From contig NZ_JAGJCF010000001.1 in the NCBI RefSeq assembly GCF_017815135.1, positions 1 to 64,000 on the forward strand: a stretch of 64,000 bases of DNA, read 5' to 3'. Numbering within the stretch: position 1 is the stretch's first letter; each line of letters begins with the position of its first letter. The translations under genes were made by a program, and so were the position numbers. The DNA is from Jiella mangrovi (GTDB lineage Bacteria; Pseudomonadota; Alphaproteobacteria; Rhizobiales; Rhizobiaceae). The notes under the pieces were generated by a model. That model made no database searches. It was not told the DNA's origin and saw only the letters and a program-made list of their open reading frames with translations. This document shows, piece after piece, positions 16,202 to 25,560 of this stretch.

Positions 16202-17143
16202 CTACTCAGCAGTATCCGCCGCATCGTCCACCGGCGGGATCGCTTTCAGATAGGCCGCGATCGCCTGCCGGTCCGCGTCGGTCAGTTTCGCCATGTTTTC
16301 CTGAACTTCGACCATCGACCCGCCGACGGAATCGAAGTCGGGCGTGAAGCCGCTCTCCAGGAAATAGGCGATGTCCTGCGCCGACCATGAGCCGATGCCG
16401 GAGGCGGAAGGCGTAATGTTCGGCACCCTGCCTTCGCCCTCCGGGCTCGGCGCACCCGCCATCCATTTCGCTGTCTCGAGACCGCCCGCGCCGCCGAAGC
16501 TGCGGGGCGTATGGCATTCGCCGCAATGGCCCGGCCCTTCGGCAAGATACTGGCCGGCATGGGCGGCTTCGGAGGCATCGTCCGGCAAGGAAACCGCAGG
16601 CGCCCCATCGCCGAGAAAGACCAGCTGCCAGAGCCCGACCGCGCGGCGGATGTTGAACGGGAAGGCAAGCTCGTTTTCGGGTGCCTCGGCCTTCACGGCC
16701 GGCAGGGTCTTCAGATACGCAAACAGATCGGCGACGTCCTGCTTCTTCATGCGGACATAGGACGTGTAGGGAAAGGCCGGATAAAGGTGGCGCCCTTCCG
16801 GGTCGACGCCGCGCTGCAGGGCATTGGCGAAGTCGGCGAGCGTCCATCGGCCGATCCCGGTTTCCGGGTCGGGCGAGATATTCGGGGCATAGAACGTGCC
16901 GAATTGCGTCTTCAGCGGATCGCCCCCCGCAAGCTTCAGCCTGTCCTCACCCTTCGCCTTCGAGGGCGCATGGCAGGAGACGCAGCCTCCCGCCCAGAAC
17001 ATCCGCTCCCCGCGGGCCGCATCGCCGCTGCCCTCGGCGGCGATCTGTTCCGGCGCCAGCCGGTCCGGCATGGTGAGAGCGTAGAAGGCGCCGGCAGCCA
17101 AAAGGGCCAGAACGAAAACACCGATCAGAATTTTCTTCAGCAT
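16202..17143 (-). CDS. Diheme cytochrome c, membrane-anchored
   Basis: Protein of 313 residues with an N-terminal hydrophobic segment (about residues 4-25, ILIGVFVLALLAAGAFYAL) that can act as an uncleaved anchor or signal. Two cytochrome c domains follow, each with one heme-binding CxxCH motif: CVSCH near residue 55 and CGECH near residue 205. Each is followed by a NITP/NISP segment typical of alcohol-dehydrogenase-type and related periplasmic diheme cytochromes. It carries electrons in the periplasm; the partner enzyme is not encoded nearby. No dehydrogenase subunit is adjacent. Confidence 0.9.
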   Translation of the reverse strand: MLKKILIGVFVLALLAAGAFYALTMPDRLAPEQIAAEGSGDAARGERMFWAGGCVSCHAPSKAKGEDRLKLAGGDPLKTQFGTFYAPNISPDPETGIGRWTLADFANALQRGVDPEGRHLYPAFPYTSYVRMKKQDVADLFAYLKTLPAVKAEAPENELAFPFNIRRAVGLWQLVFLGDGAPAVSLPDDASEAAHAGQYLAEGPGHCGECHTPRSFGGAGGLETAKWMAGAPSPEGEGRVPNITPSASGIGSWSAQDIAYFLESGFTPDFDSVGGSMVEVQENMAKLTDADRQAIAAYLKAIPPVDDAADTAE

Positions 17144-17263
17144 TTCCGCTCCTTGCCCGCGCTTTGAGAAAGAGGCGCGGACAAGGTTTGCAATGCGTCG
17201 GTCAGAGCGTCAATCCGGCCAAACGTCGCCGCTCTCGCTCCAGGCCGGATCAGACGCTGCCGG

Positions 17264-17422
17264 TCAGATCCGCCCGAGCAGCACGAGAATCAGGACGATG
17301 ACGAGGACGAGCCCAAGGATACCCGAGGGTCCGTAGCCCCAGCCTCCGGAATAGCCCCAGGTCGGCAGCGCGCCGACGAGGAGAAGAATGACGATGATGA
17401 GGAGGATCGTACCGAGGCCCAT
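17264..17422 (-). CDS. DUF3309-family small hydrophobic protein
   Basis: Protein of 52 residues: MGLGTILLIIVILLLVGALP, then the signature PTWGYSGGWGYGPSG, then a second hydrophobic run ending GRI. It forms two membrane helices around a glycine/tyrosine-rich turn. DUF3309 proteins are widespread in Rhizobiales and have no established function. The ATG at 17422 is chosen as the family start; the frame is open further upstream without homology. A relative lies just upstream at 17523-17696. Confidence 0.8.
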   Translation of the reverse strand: MGLGTILLIIVILLLVGALPTWGYSGGWGYGPSGILGLVLVIVLILVLLGRI

Positions 17423-17522
17423 GACGGGATTCCTTGAAGAGTTGTTTGATCGCCTCACAAACCGTTGAACGCAGATTGCGTTCCCACGCCGCTCTCCCGC
17501 TTGGTTAAGAATCTTTTCCCTC

Positions 17523-17696
17523 TTAGACCGGCCCAAAACCGCCGATCGCGACGAAGACGGCGATCATCATGAAGACGATCGCGAGAATGATTGTCGGCCG
17601 GTAGCCCCACTGGCGCGAATAGGGCCAGGTGGGCATTGCGGCGATGAGGGCCAGAAAGACGATCACGACGACGATCGGGCCGTATCCGACGTCCAT
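17523..17696 (-). CDS. DUF3309-like small hydrophobic protein, second copy
   Basis: Protein of 57 residues with the same plan as its neighbour: hydrophobic helix, the core MPTWPYSRQWGYRPT (compare PTWGYSGGWGYGPS), then a second hydrophobic helix. The ribosome site GGAGGAG lies 6-8 bases before the ATG at 17696, which makes this start convincing. The gene diverges from the MarR gene at 17883 and shares its promoter region. Function unknown; probably an inner-membrane mini-protein. Confidence 0.75.
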   Translation of the reverse strand: MDVGYGPIVVVIVFLALIAAMPTWPYSRQWGYRPTIILAIVFMMIAVFVAIGGFGPV

Positions 17697-17859
17697 GCAG
17701 CTTCTCCTCCGTTCAGTCCATGTCCCGGCCGGTCGGGCCGCCGGGCGCCGCGCCTGCCGGCGGACGGAAACCAGCTTCGATGCATCAGACGCCACCGTCA
17801 ACGATATGCGGCACGGACCGTTCGCGGCAAATTGCCCGAACTCCCATTGCATCCTATTA

Positions 17860-17873
17860 GATAGGATACTATC
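17860..17873. promoter_or_regulatory. Inverted repeat, likely MarR operator
   Basis: GATAG-GATA-CTATC palindrome located 9 bases before the MarR-family start codon and 163 bases from the divergent DUF3309 gene start. Surrounding bases are AT-rich, unlike the neighbourhood. Autoregulation of the marR-efflux operon through this site is inference from position and symmetry. Confidence 0.5.
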
Positions 17874-17882
17874 AATATACGT

Positions 17883-18368
17883 ATGAAACGCGATGCTTCC
17901 CTTCAGTTCGAGCTGACGAGCGACCTTCTCAGGGTCGGCCGTGTGTGGCGCAAGCTCGTCCGCGCGCGCATCGACTGTCACGAGGTATCCGAGGCCTGTG
18001 CCCATCCGCTGGTGGCGGTCGGCCGCCTCGGCGACGGGGTTCGCCAGGGCGCCCTGGCCGAAGAGGTCGGCATGGAGGGCCCGTCTCTCGTCCGGCTTCT
18101 CGACCAGCTTTGCCAGAGCGGCCTCGTCGAACGGCGCGAGGACCCTGCCGATCGCCGCGCCAAGACGCTGTGGCTGACGATGCGCGGGCGCGCGGTCATG
18201 GAAAGCATCGAGACCGATCTCGTCGCCTTTCGGGCACTCGTTCTCAAGGACGTGCCTCTTGACGACATAAAAGCCACGCTCCGCGTCTTCGCCGCCTTCG
18301 ACGATTTTCAGGCGAACGCTGCGAAGGACGATCAGCAACCGTCCGAGACGCCCGAAGAGACCCCCTGA
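17883..18368 (+). CDS. MarR-family transcriptional regulator of the efflux operon
   Basis: Protein of 161 residues with a MarR winged helix-turn-helix: HPLVAVGRLGDGVRQGALAEEVGMEGPS (recognition region VRLLDQLCQSGLVERRE) and the wing DPADRRAKTLWLT. MarR proteins usually repress adjacent efflux genes until a phenolic or other ligand binds. The stop overlaps the start of the FUSC gene (TGATG), and a palindromic operator-like site lies directly upstream, both supporting local control of the efflux operon. The ligand is unknown. Confidence 0.9.
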   Translation: MKRDASLQFELTSDLLRVGRVWRKLVRARIDCHEVSEACAHPLVAVGRLGDGVRQGALAEEVGMEGPSLVRLLDQLCQSGLVERREDPADRRAKTLWLTMRGRAVMESIETDLVAFRALVLKDVPLDDIKATLRVFAAFDDFQANAAKDDQQPSETPEETP

Positions 18369-20443
18369 TGTTCGCTTTCGCCCTGCCCTCGCGGCTGGAG
18401 TGGATCTTTGCCGCGAAGACATTCGCTGCGTCCATGCTGGCCCTCTTCATCGCGCTCAGCGCCGATCTGCCACGCCCCTACTGGGCGATGGCGACGGTCT
18501 TCATCGTCGCCAATCCGCTGGCCGGCGCGACCCGCTCGAAAGCCCTCTACCGGGCGCTGGGCACGGTGATCGGGGCCTCGGCGGCGGTGTTCTTCACGCC
18601 GCTCTTCGTCGGCGAGCCCGTCGTCCTGAGCGCCGTCGTGGCGATCTGGACGGGCGGCCTGCTCTTCGTGTCCTTCCTCGATCGCACGCCGCGCTCCTAC
18701 ATGTTCATGCTCTCGGGCTACACCTTACCCCTGATCGCCATGCCGACGGTCGGCGATCCATCGACCGTCTTCGACGTCGCCGTCGCACGCTCGCAGGAAA
18801 TCATTCTCGGCATCACCTGTACCAGCCTCATCAGCGCTCTCGTTCTGCCCCAGAGCCTTGGAAGCGTCGTCGCGGCGCGCGTCGATGGGTGGCTATCCGA
18901 CGCCAGATCCTGGACCCGCGACGTTCTCGGCGGACAGGGCGAAAGCCGCTTGGCCGAGACGGTGAAGCTCGCGCCCGATGTGAAGGCGGTGGATCAGCTG
19001 ATCGGCCAGCTGCGCTACGATCCGGAAATGACGGGGGTGGTGTGGGCGGCGCGCCAGCTGCGCGGCCGGCTCGTCATGCTGCCGGCGCTCCTGTCCTCTC
19101 TCGCCGACCGGCTCGCCGCCATTCGTGATGACGACGGCAAGCTGCCGCCTGAAATCGCCATTCTTTGCTGGGAGATCGATGCGTGGATCGCGAGCGAGGG
19201 ACAGGTGCATCGTGACGGCAGCCGCCGCCTTGCCGCGCGCATTGCCGACGTGCAAGCCCGCAAGGAGGGCGCCGGGCCCGGCTGGGACGGCCTCCTCGGA
19301 GAGAGCGCCCTGGCGCGCCTGGCCGATCTCGTCGATCTTTGGAGCGACTGCGTCACCCTGAAGGGCGAGATCCTCGCCGGGCGAAAGGCCCGACGAGATG
19401 TACCCTTGCGGCTATCGAACGTTGCGACCGAGGTACCGCACTACGATTTCGGCATGATGGCCTTTGCCGCGATCTCGGCGATCGGCGGTCTCTTCGTCGC
19501 CTGCCTCGTCTGGATCTATACGGGCTGGGATCAGGGGGCGGGATTCGTCCTCATCGCCGGCGTCTCCGGGGCGTTCTTTGCCGCGCTGGACAACCCGCTG
19601 CCGCAGTTGAAGCAGATGGCGATCCTGACGGCGGTCGGTTGCGTGATGGCGGGCGTCTACGTCTTCGGCATTCTGCCGCTGGTCACGACCTTCGTCGGCC
19701 TCGTCGTCGTCTTCGCTCCGGTGTTCCTGCTTCTTCCGATCCTGATCGGGCGGCCGAAGACGATGTTCATCGGCATCCTCCTCGCCATCAACAGCGCGAC
19801 ACTGATCTCACTGCACGATGTCTACACGGCGAACTTCACCCAGTTCGTGAACGGGGCGATCGCGTCCGTGCTGGGCGCGGTGTTCACCCTGGTCTGGACG
19901 ATCCTCACCCGGCCCTTCGGCTCGGCGCTGGCCGCGCGCCGGCTCCAGAGCCAGGGCTGGCGGGAAATCGCCGATCTCGCCGCCGGCCGGCGTGCGGATG
20001 CGGCCCCGGCCTTTGCGGGCCGGTTCTTCGACCGGCTCGGCCAGCTGGTGCCACGGCTGGGTGCGCAGGCGGGCGAGAAGGCTGCCGAAGCCTTCGCGGA
20101 AATGCGCGTCGGCCTCAACATTCTCGATCTGACATCTGCGAGAAAAGATCTGGAGCCGCGGCAAAGAGCAGCGATCGAGGCCGTGCTCTCACAGGTCGCG
20201 GCCTTCTATCGGCAAAGGGCATCGGGGGTGGCGCCGGCCGAACCGCCCGAGATGCTGCGCGACACCATCGACGCTGCGCTTCGAAGCCTTTGCGAGCATA
20301 CGCAAAGCGCCGGCGCCCGACGGCCGACTCCGGCGCTTGTCGGCCTTCGCCGCGCCCTCTTCGCCGCTGCCCCGCCGCCAGGCCCGGACCGTCCCGAGGG
20401 CATCGCAGAAACCTTCGACGGCTATGCCGTCGCGGCCGAATAG
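18368..20443 (+). CDS. FUSC-family (AaeB/fusaric acid resistance-like) inner-membrane exporter
   Basis: Protein of 691 residues with two FUSC-type membrane bundles, one at the N-terminus (ALFIALSADLPRPYWAMATVF and following spans, about residues 15-170) and one at about 360-530 (FGMMAFAAISAIGGLFVACL onward). Cytoplasmic segments lie between them and at the C-terminus. Family members such as AaeB export aromatic carboxylic acids, with a periplasmic adaptor. The next two genes encode a DUF1656 protein and a HlyD adaptor, the standard partners, so this is probably a three-part exporter under the upstream MarR protein. Substrate not predictable. Confidence 0.92.
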   Translation: MFAFALPSRLEWIFAAKTFAASMLALFIALSADLPRPYWAMATVFIVANPLAGATRSKALYRALGTVIGASAAVFFTPLFVGEPVVLSAVVAIWTGGLLFVSFLDRTPRSYMFMLSGYTLPLIAMPTVGDPSTVFDVAVARSQEIILGITCTSLISALVLPQSLGSVVAARVDGWLSDARSWTRDVLGGQGESRLAETVKLAPDVKAVDQLIGQLRYDPEMTGVVWAARQLRGRLVMLPALLSSLADRLAAIRDDDGKLPPEIAILCWEIDAWIASEGQVHRDGSRRLAARIADVQARKEGAGPGWDGLLGESALARLADLVDLWSDCVTLKGEILAGRKARRDVPLRLSNVATEVPHYDFGMMAFAAISAIGGLFVACLVWIYTGWDQGAGFVLIAGVSGAFFAALDNPLPQLKQMAILTAVGCVMAGVYVFGILPLVTTFVGLVVVFAPVFLLLPILIGRPKTMFIGILLAINSATLISLHDVYTANFTQFVNGAIASVLGAVFTLVWTILTRPFGSALAARRLQSQGWREIADLAAGRRADAAPAFAGRFFDRLGQLVPRLGAQAGEKAAEAFAEMRVGLNILDLTSARKDLEPRQRAAIEAVLSQVAAFYRQRASGVAPAEPPEMLRDTIDAALRSLCEHTQSAGARRPTPALVGLRRALFAAAPPPGPDRPEGIAETFDGYAVAAE

Positions 20444-20453
20444 GAGTTTTGCG

Positions 20454-20663
20454 ATGACCGGTGATCTGTCGCTCTTCGGGGTCTTCGTCCCGAAGCTGCT
20501 CGTCCTCGCGCTGGCGTCCTACGTCGCGCTGGTCCTTCTCAAGCGGGTTCTTGCCCGCCTCGGCGTCTATCGCCTCGTCTGGCACCCGGCGCTGTTCGAC
20601 CTTTCGATCTTCATCCTCCTCGTCGCCGCGGCGGCGAACGCTGCCCAATGGTATGTCTCATGA
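20454..20663 (+). CDS. DUF1656 (AaeX-like) small membrane protein
   Basis: Protein of 69 residues with two predicted membrane helices: GVFVPKLLVLALASYVALVL and LFDLSIFILLVAAAA. DUF1656 proteins accompany FUSC/HlyD exporters (AaeX in enterobacteria) and their role is not established. TAGGAG precedes the ATG at 20454, and the stop overlaps the start of the HlyD gene (ATGA). Confidence 0.88.
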   Translation: MTGDLSLFGVFVPKLLVLALASYVALVLLKRVLARLGVYRLVWHPALFDLSIFILLVAAAANAAQWYVS

Positions 20664-21595
20664 CCGCCCGTCTTTCCCGCATTCTAAAAACCGCCTTCAC
20701 CCTGACCCTCTTTGCCATCGCGCTCGCCGCCGGCTGGAATCTCTGGCAGGGCTACATGAACACGCCCTGGACCCGCGACGGCCATGTGCGCGCCGACGTC
20801 GTCTCCATCGCGCCGGACGTCTCGGGGCCGGTCGAGGCCGTGCTCGTTTCGGACAATCAGACCGTCAGGAAGGGCGATGTCCTCCTGCGCATCGATCCCG
20901 AGCGCTTCAAGATCGCCCTCGATCTTGCCGACGCCTCGCTCGCGGACAAGGCGGCAGCGCTGAAGCAGGCGCAGCGCGACGCCGAGCGCTATCACCGCCT
21001 GAAGAACGGCCCGGCGGTTTCCGCCCAGACCATCGAGCAGGCTGATCTCGCCGTCACCCAGGCGAGCGCGGCCTATGACGAGGCGAAATCCAACCGCGAT
21101 CTGGCGGCCCTCAATCTTCAGCGCACGACCATCCATGCGCCCGCCAACGGCGTCATCACCAATCTTGCGCTCAATCCCGGCGACTACATCTCCTCCGGCG
21201 CCGGAATCATGGCGCTGGTCGACACAGACACGCTGCGCGTCGAGGGTTATTTCGAGGAGAATCAGCTGCCGAAGATCGCCATCGGCGATCCTGTCACGGT
21301 CGAACTGATGGGCCGCGCAAGCAAATTGCGCGGTCATGTGGAGAGCATCGCCGCCGGCATCGAGGATCGCGAGCGTACCGACGGCTCGAATCTCCTCGCT
21401 GACGTGACGCCCACATTCTCCTGGGTCCGCCTCGCCCAAAGGGTTCCCGTGCGCATCGCGCTCGACGACGTGCCGGCGCAAAGCCGGCTCGTCGCAGGGC
21501 TGACGGCGACCGTCACGGTGCACCCGGACGAGGGAGCGGACGCAGGTTCGGGAGAAGCGGCGGCCAGTCCGGCGCGGGTCAAGACAGAGCCCTGA
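20660..21595 (+). CDS. HlyD-family periplasmic adaptor of the FUSC exporter (AaeA-like)
   Basis: Protein of 311 residues: one N-terminal membrane helix (TAFTLTLFAIALAAGWNLW), then a biotinyl-lipoyl-like domain (VRADVVSIAPDVSGPVEAVLV and DNQTVRKGDVLLRID), a coiled-coil hairpin around residues 90-150, and the returning half (TIHAPANGVITNLALNPGDY). This is the EmrA/AaeA architecture that links the inner-membrane exporter to the outer membrane. The start at 20660 is chosen by the ATGA overlap with DUF1656; an ATG 12 bases earlier is possible. Confidence 0.92.
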   Translation: MTARLSRILKTAFTLTLFAIALAAGWNLWQGYMNTPWTRDGHVRADVVSIAPDVSGPVEAVLVSDNQTVRKGDVLLRIDPERFKIALDLADASLADKAAALKQAQRDAERYHRLKNGPAVSAQTIEQADLAVTQASAAYDEAKSNRDLAALNLQRTTIHAPANGVITNLALNPGDYISSGAGIMALVDTDTLRVEGYFEENQLPKIAIGDPVTVELMGRASKLRGHVESIAAGIEDRERTDGSNLLADVTPTFSWVRLAQRVPVRIALDDVPAQSRLVAGLTATVTVHPDEGADAGSGEAAASPARVKTEP

Positions 21596-21736
21596 TCGTC
21601 GATCGCCCGTCAGCCTGGCGCCTCCGCCGGTCGGGCGTCACGGTTGCGTCACGACTGGCGGCCAGAATTGACAAGCGCCCGTGAACGCGCCACCTCGAAG
21701 CCAGTGTTCTGAAATTTCCTCAAACGAGGACCGCCC

Positions 21737-23005
21737 ATGACCATCCAGATCCCGATCGAGACCATCGAGGCAGATCCCGCGCCGCGCAGAGCCACGGTCG
21801 GCGTGGACGTCGGCGGTGTGATGGTGGGTGGCGGAGCGCCGGTGGTCGTCCAGTCGATGACCAACACCGACACCGCCGATATCGACGCCACCGTCGCGCA
21901 GGTCGCGGCGCTGTCGAAGGCCGGTTCGGAAATCGTCCGCATCACCGTCGACCGCGACGAATCCGCCGCGGCCGTGCCGAAGGTTCGCGAGCGGCTGGAG
22001 CGGCTCGGCCTCAACGTGCCGCTGGTCGGCGACTTCCACTATATCGGCCACAAGCTTCTCGCCGATCATCCGGCCTGCGCCGAGGCGCTGGCGAAATATC
22101 GCATCAATCCCGGCAATGTCGGCTTTCGCGACAAGCGCGACAAGCAGTTCGCGGACATCGTCGAAATGGCGATCCGCTACGACAAGCCGGTGCGCATCGG
22201 CGTCAACTGGGGCTCCCTCGACCAGGAGCTGCTGACACGCCTGATGGACGCCAACACCGCGCTGCCGCAGCCCCGCTCGGCAAGGGCCGTGACCCGCGAG
22301 GCGATCATCCAGTCGGCGCTGATCTCGGCCGAGCTGGCCGAGGAGATCGGCCTGCCGAAGAACCGTATCATCCTGTCGGCCAAGGTCAGCCAGGTGCAGG
22401 ATCTCATCGCCGTCTATCGCGATCTGTCGCGTCGCACCGATCATGCGCTGCATCTCGGCCTGACCGAGGCCGGCATGGGCTCCAAGGGCATTGTCGCCTC
22501 GGCAGCCTCGATGGGCATCCTCCTGCAGGACGGCATCGGCGACACGATCCGCGTTTCGCTGACGCCGGAACCGGGCGGCGACCGCACGCGGGAGGTCCAG
22601 GTCGCGCAGGAACTCTTGCAGACCATGGGCTTCCGGCAGTTCCTGCCCGTCGTCGCGGCCTGCCCCGGCTGCGGCCGCACCACCTCGACGGTGTTCCAGG
22701 AGCTCGCCGAAAAGATCCAGTCGGACATCCGCGAGAACATGCCGGTCTGGCGCGAGAAATATCCCGGCGTCGAGGCGCTCAACGTCGCGGTGATGGGCTG
22801 CATCGTCAACGGCCCGGGCGAATCCAAGCATGCCGATATCGGCATCTCGCTCCCCGGGACCGGCGAGACGCCCGCCGCTCCGGTCTTCGTCGACGGCAAG
22901 AAGACCGTGACGCTGCGTGGCCCGGCGATCGCCGAGGAATTCCAGGCGATGGTGGCGGAGTATATCGAAAACCGCTTCGGCACGGGGCGCGCCGCTGCCG
23001 AATGA
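21737..23005 (+). CDS. ispG: 4-hydroxy-3-methylbut-2-en-1-yl diphosphate synthase
   Basis: Protein of 422 residues of the GcpE/IspG family, converting 2-C-methyl-erythritol cyclodiphosphate to HMBPP in the MEP isoprenoid pathway. Signatures: [43 protein letters not shown], and the three cluster-ligand cysteines in ACPGCGRTT and [10 protein letters not shown] for one [4Fe-4S]. The pathway feeds carotenoid, bacteriochlorophyll-tail and quinone synthesis, which fits the photosynthesis genes further right. Its stop overlaps the following lytic transglycosylase gene (ATGA). Confidence 0.97.
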   Translation: MTIQIPIETIEADPAPRRATVGVDVGGVMVGGGAPVVVQSMTNTDTADIDATVAQVAALSKAGSEIVRITVDRDESAAAVPKVRERLERLGLNVPLVGDFHYIGHKLLADHPACAEALAKYRINPGNVGFRDKRDKQFADIVEMAIRYDKPVRIGVNWGSLDQELLTRLMDANTALPQPRSARAVTREAIIQSALISAELAEEIGLPKNRIILSAKVSQVQDLIAVYRDLSRRTDHALHLGLTEAGMGSKGIVASAASMGILLQDGIGDTIRVSLTPEPGGDRTREVQVAQELLQTMGFRQFLPVVAACPGCGRTTSTVFQELAEKIQSDIRENMPVWREKYPGVEALNVAVMGCIVNGPGESKHADIGISLPGTGETPAAPVFVDGKKTVTLRGPAIAEEFQAMVAEYIENRFGTGRAAAE

Positions 23006-24033
23006 GGCAAGCATGGGTCGCCCGCCCCACCCCGTCCGTCAGCCATCCGGGCAGGGCTGCGCCGAAGCCGGCAAGGCCCGTTGTCGCCGCAGCTCTTCTG
23101 TTTTTCGGCGCCATCCTTGCGACGATGCCATACGCCTCCGCCGAGCCCATCCGGCTCGACAAGGATATCGCGGTCAACCTGCCGGGGATCGCCTATCCGC
23201 CGTCGCCGCCGCAATTCGCCCCGCCTGACGAAATTCCTGGCGCCGCCGTTGCCGCTGACGCAGACGAACCGGCGATCAACCGGATCTGCCGCCTGATTGC
23301 GGAAAACGCCGATGCCGTCGGCATGCCGAGGGATTTCTTCGCCCGTCTGATCTGGAAGGAAAGCCGCTTCGACGAGAAGGCGCGCTCGCCCGTCGGCGCG
23401 GAGGGGATCGCCCAGTTCATGCCCTATACCGCCGACGAGCGGGGCCTGAGCGATCCCTACGACGCCGCCGAGGCGATCCGTCATTCGGCGCTCTATCTGG
23501 CCGATCTGCGATCGGAACTCGGGAACTGGGGCCTTGCGGCCGCGGCCTATAATGGCGGCATCAACCGGGTGAAGCGGTGGATCGCCGCCGGCGGCCGGCT
23601 TCCCTACGAGACCGAGAACTACGTCCTCTCGATTGCCTTCCACCCGGCCGCATGGTTTCAGGAAGACGGCCGCGAGATCGAAAGCCGGCCGCTCGAGGAG
23701 GGCAAGGCGTTCGACGAATCCTGCCGGCGTTTGCCGATCCTGAAAAGCCGCGCATTTGCGTCGCTCGGCACCGACGCGCCGATGAAGCCCTGGGGCGTCC
23801 AGGTCGCCGGCAATCCGAGCCAGAGCGTGGCAATGGCGATGTTCCGCCGGGTGCAGGCCTCGGCTCCCGCGATCCTCGGCGACAGGACGCCCCTCGTCCT
23901 TCGCGAGCGCGCGCCCGGCGCCGGCCGGATCTATGCCGTGCGTCTCGGCGCCGACAGCCGGGGAGAGGCCAATCAGCTCTGCGTGACGCTGAAGCGCGCC
24001 GGCGTCTCCTGCATCGTCCTGAAGAACCGCTGA
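23002..24033 (+). CDS. Periplasmic lytic transglycosylase (SLT domain)
   Basis: Protein of 343 residues. An N-terminal signal-like segment ([21 protein letters not shown], about residues 27-47) follows a long basic n-region. The SLT domain spans about 90-200: [16 protein letters not shown] with the catalytic Glu, [13 protein letters not shown], and [14 protein letters not shown]. The last 90 residues ([20 protein letters not shown] ... [18 protein letters not shown]) resemble a SPOR peptidoglycan-binding domain. It cleaves peptidoglycan glycan strands to 1,6-anhydro products. The ATG overlaps the ispG stop by 4 bases, so the two are likely cotranslated although functionally unrelated. Confidence 0.9.
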   Translation: MRQAWVARPTPSVSHPGRAAPKPARPVVAAALLFFGAILATMPYASAEPIRLDKDIAVNLPGIAYPPSPPQFAPPDEIPGAAVAADADEPAINRICRLIAENADAVGMPRDFFARLIWKESRFDEKARSPVGAEGIAQFMPYTADERGLSDPYDAAEAIRHSALYLADLRSELGNWGLAAAAYNGGINRVKRWIAAGGRLPYETENYVLSIAFHPAAWFQEDGREIESRPLEEGKAFDESCRRLPILKSRAFASLGTDAPMKPWGVQVAGNPSQSVAMAMFRRVQASAPAILGDRTPLVLRERAPGAGRIYAVRLGADSRGEANQLCVTLKRAGVSCIVLKNR

Positions 24034-24082
24034 GCGTTATCGCCGCGCCGTCGCCGTCGCGGCCGGAACGATCGGCCCGAGA

Positions 24083-25372
24083 TCACCGGCCCGGCGCATA
24101 TCCTGCGGCATCGACTACAGCTTCGCGGCCGGCGAGGCTGATGTGGCTTTCGCGCCGCGCGCTTCGCGCGATGATCCTGCCGCCCCTGATCACGAAGAGC
24201 CGCGCCGCCTTGAGACGGATGGCCTCGATCGGATCTGCGGCCTGCAACACCACCATGTCGGCCGCCTTCCCGACTTCCAAGCCGTAATTGGAAAGCCCCA
24301 TCGCGCTCGCGCCATTGACGGTCACCGCGTCGAAGCAGCGGCGGATCGCCTCGCGCGAGGTCATCTGGGCGACATGGACCGCCATATGCGCGACATCCAG
24401 CATGTCGCCCGAGCCGAGCGAGTACCAGGGGTCCATCACGCAGTCATGGCCGAAGGCGACGTTGACGCCGGCTGCCATCAACTCCGGCACGCGGGTCATG
24501 CCCCGCCGCTTGGGGTAGGTGTCGTGCCGGCCCTGCAGGGTGATGTTGATCAGCGGATTGGGGATCGCGTGCATCCGCGCCTCGGCGATCAGCGGGATCA
24601 GCTTCGAGGCGTAGTAATTGTCCATCGAATGCATCGAGGTGAGATGCGAGCCGGCCACCCTGCCCTGCAATCCGTGGCGCACCGTCTCGGCGGCGAGCGT
24701 CTCGACATGGCGCGACAGGGGATCGTCGCTCTCGTCGCAATGCATGTCGACCGGAAGGCCGCGCTCAGCCGCGATCCGGCAGAGCGTGCGAACAGACCTC
24801 GCACCGTCCTCCATCGTCCGCTCGAAATGCGGGATGCCGCCGACCACGTCGAGCCCCATATCGAGCGCCCGATCGAGCGCCGCGCTCGCGCCTTCGCTGC
24901 GATAGTAGCCGTCCTGCGGAAAAGCGACGAGCTGCAGGTCGATATAGTCCTTGACGCGGTCGCGCACCTCCAGAAGCGCTTCTGCGGTGACGAGCCGTGG
25001 ATCCGACGTATCGACATGGCTGCGGATCGCCAGCAGCCCCTGCGAGACCGCCAGGTCGCAATAGCGCATGGCCCGCTCGACGAGAGCCTCGCGCGTCAGC
25101 GTCGGGCGGAGTTCTCCCCAAAGCGCGATGCCCTCCAGCAGCGTGCCGGACATGTTCATGCGCGGCAGGCCGAGCGAGAGCGTCGCGTCCATGTGAAAAT
25201 GCGGATCGACGAAAGGCGGCGCGAGAAGACAGCCGGCAGCGTCGATCGTCTCGCCCGTCTCGCCCGAGATCGAACGATCGATCGCCACGATGCGGCCGCC
25301 CGATATGGCAACATCGATGCCGGAGCGTCCATCCGAAAGGTTGGCGTTCCGCACGATCAGATCGAAGCTCAT
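24083..25372 (-). CDS. codA: Cytosine deaminase (amidohydrolase)
   Basis: Protein of 429 residues, closely patterned on E. coli CodA. Metal and active-site residues are present: DPHFHMD (HxH), VAFPQDGYYRSEG, DMHCDESDD (His and catalytic Glu), GSHLTSMHS (His) and FGHDCVMDPWYSLG (Asp). It converts cytosine to uracil and ammonia; related amidohydrolases act on other pyrimidines or triazines, so the exact substrate is inferred. The ATG at 25372 has GGAGAA upstream. No permease (codB) is adjacent. It is separated by 188 bases from the glycosyltransferase gene upstream on the same strand. Confidence 0.85.
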   Translation of the reverse strand: MSFDLIVRNANLSDGRSGIDVAISGGRIVAIDRSISGETGETIDAAGCLLAPPFVDPHFHMDATLSLGLPRMNMSGTLLEGIALWGELRPTLTREALVERAMRYCDLAVSQGLLAIRSHVDTSDPRLVTAEALLEVRDRVKDYIDLQLVAFPQDGYYRSEGASAALDRALDMGLDVVGGIPHFERTMEDGARSVRTLCRIAAERGLPVDMHCDESDDPLSRHVETLAAETVRHGLQGRVAGSHLTSMHSMDNYYASKLIPLIAEARMHAIPNPLINITLQGRHDTYPKRRGMTRVPELMAAGVNVAFGHDCVMDPWYSLGSGDMLDVAHMAVHVAQMTSREAIRRCFDAVTVNGASAMGLSNYGLEVGKAADMVVLQAADPIEAIRLKAARLFVIRGGRIIARSARRESHISLAGREAVVDAAGYAPGR

Positions 25373-25560
25373 GGCGTGTTCTCCGCGCTGCAATCGAGAC
25401 CGGAAGCGGTCCCGGCGAAGATGAGTTTACCAGAAACACGCATTCGCTTTGCCGAGCCGCATCCTTCGAATGTGCAAGCCCAGACGGCCCTCACTGGAAC
25501 TGCCCGTGGCCGTTCATCCGCAAGGCGCGAGCCTCCCGCCACCGGCCGGTCGCCGAAATC

